From assembly GCF_041146395.1 (NCBI RefSeq), contig NC_091008.1, forward strand, positions 4,911,501 to 4,975,500: DNA of 64,000 nt, read 5' to 3'. The stretch's first letter is position 1. Each line of letters opens with the position of its first letter. The translations under genes and the position numbers were made by a program. Shown one piece after another: positions 63,288 through 64,000 of this stretch. This stretch comes from Eulemur rufifrons (Eukaryota; Chordata; Mammalia; Primates; Lemuridae). The notes under the pieces are model-generated. The model saw nothing but the letters and a program-made list of their open reading frames with translations, was not told the origin of the DNA and searched no databases.

Positions 63288-63934
63288 CTGCAAAAAAACA
63301 CAAACAGCGTGGAGAACGTGAGCTCTCAGGAAAAGACACTGATGTAGGTGAGACAATTGAGAACATTGAGGGGTATGAGTGACAATCATCTGGGCATGTT
63401 ATCACAACTATAAATGAGCAGGAAGGTCCTGAATAAGCAGGTGTACGTGTAACATATGTCAAAAGACGTCAATTAAGGAGTCAACACTTTCATGGTGGAA
63501 AAGCACTACACACTCAGGAAAAGACAGTTACTCCACTGTGGCCAGCCTGGAGGATGTGAAGAGGAGTGAAAACACGAGTGAAAAGGCCTCTGATTTTTAC
63601 GGAACTGATGGTCTTCCCGCTCACTGCCCCCTTTCCACCTGTTCACCAACCACTGTTACTACAAGACTCATCCAAGTTGCCGTTTCTTCTGAAACTACTC
63701 CCCAAGTCGGGAGGAATGACCTCTTCCTCTGTGATCTGAGATACACTCATGCTTCTACGACATCAGCAAGTCTGATCTGCTTTAGGTGGTTGTGTGTCTT
63801 GCCTCCTTGCCCGCCTGCGACCGGCCCATTCTGTCCTTATGTCAGCCTAGCACCGTCACCCTCCCAGAGGAAGCGCTTACGACTTGCAGGGTTCCAAGTT
63901 AAGGTCAACAAAGAATCAATAAAGGAGCAGCCAG
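63288..63934. other. SEC24B intron upstream of the first visible exon
   Basis: No further SEC24B exon is recognised up to the Alu at the right edge. Confidence 0.5.
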
Positions 63935-64000
63935 GGCCGGGCGCGGTGGCTCACGCCTGTAATCCCAGCACTCTGGGAGGCCGAGGCGGGAGGATCGCTT
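63935..64000 (+). mobile_element. Alu cut by the window edge
   Basis: First 66 bases of an Alu, GGCCGGGCGCGGTGGCTCACG onward, continuing beyond 64000. Confidence 0.92.

Overview
The window is nuclear DNA of a strepsirrhine primate, most likely a Malagasy lemur. About fifteen dimeric Alu copies carry a long A/T-rich linker between the arms that is lacking from human Alu, and an L1 3' end of strepsirrhine type sits near 3.3-3.5 kb. The species cannot be fixed from this sequence alone.

Two protein-coding genes are present, both on the minus strand and in the same order as the human 4q25 pair SEC24B-MCUB. From the right edge down to 40151 lie 17 consecutive exons encoding the C-terminal 710 residues of the COPII cargo adaptor SEC24B: zinc finger, trunk, beta-sandwich, helical and gelsolin-like domains, ending at a stop codon. 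Every exon has AG/GT borders and all phases join without a break, so this looks like a working gene. The N-terminal exons lie beyond 64000. About 14 kb further along, a CpG island (about 25.65-26.36 kb) holds the promoter and first coding exon of MCUB, the dominant-negative subunit of the mitochondrial calcium uniporter. That exon encodes an arginine-rich presequence of 31 residues and ends at a consensus donor. Positions 26124 down to 1 are then best read as MCUB intron 1; no further MCUB exon was recognised.

The rest is repeats. MCUB intron 1 holds Alus, a 7SL RNA pseudogene with target-site duplications, a HAL1-like element, MaLR LTRs, a solo LTR with a 4-bp duplication, a hAT-Charlie (MER1-like) copy, a long purine tract and a piggyBac-like fragment. 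The SEC24B-MCUB spacer holds broken ERV-L pol remnants interrupted by a MER1-like fragment and an Alu, L2 pieces, and a 127-bp retroposed fragment of unknown origin. The SEC24B introns hold Alus in both orientations and two L1 3' ends, one of them split by an Alu left-arm insertion.

I see no CRISPR array, operon, tRNA gene or evidence for a new multi-gene system. The observations worth a second look are retroposition events with clean target-site duplications, the MCUB promoter architecture, and the ERV-L fossil.
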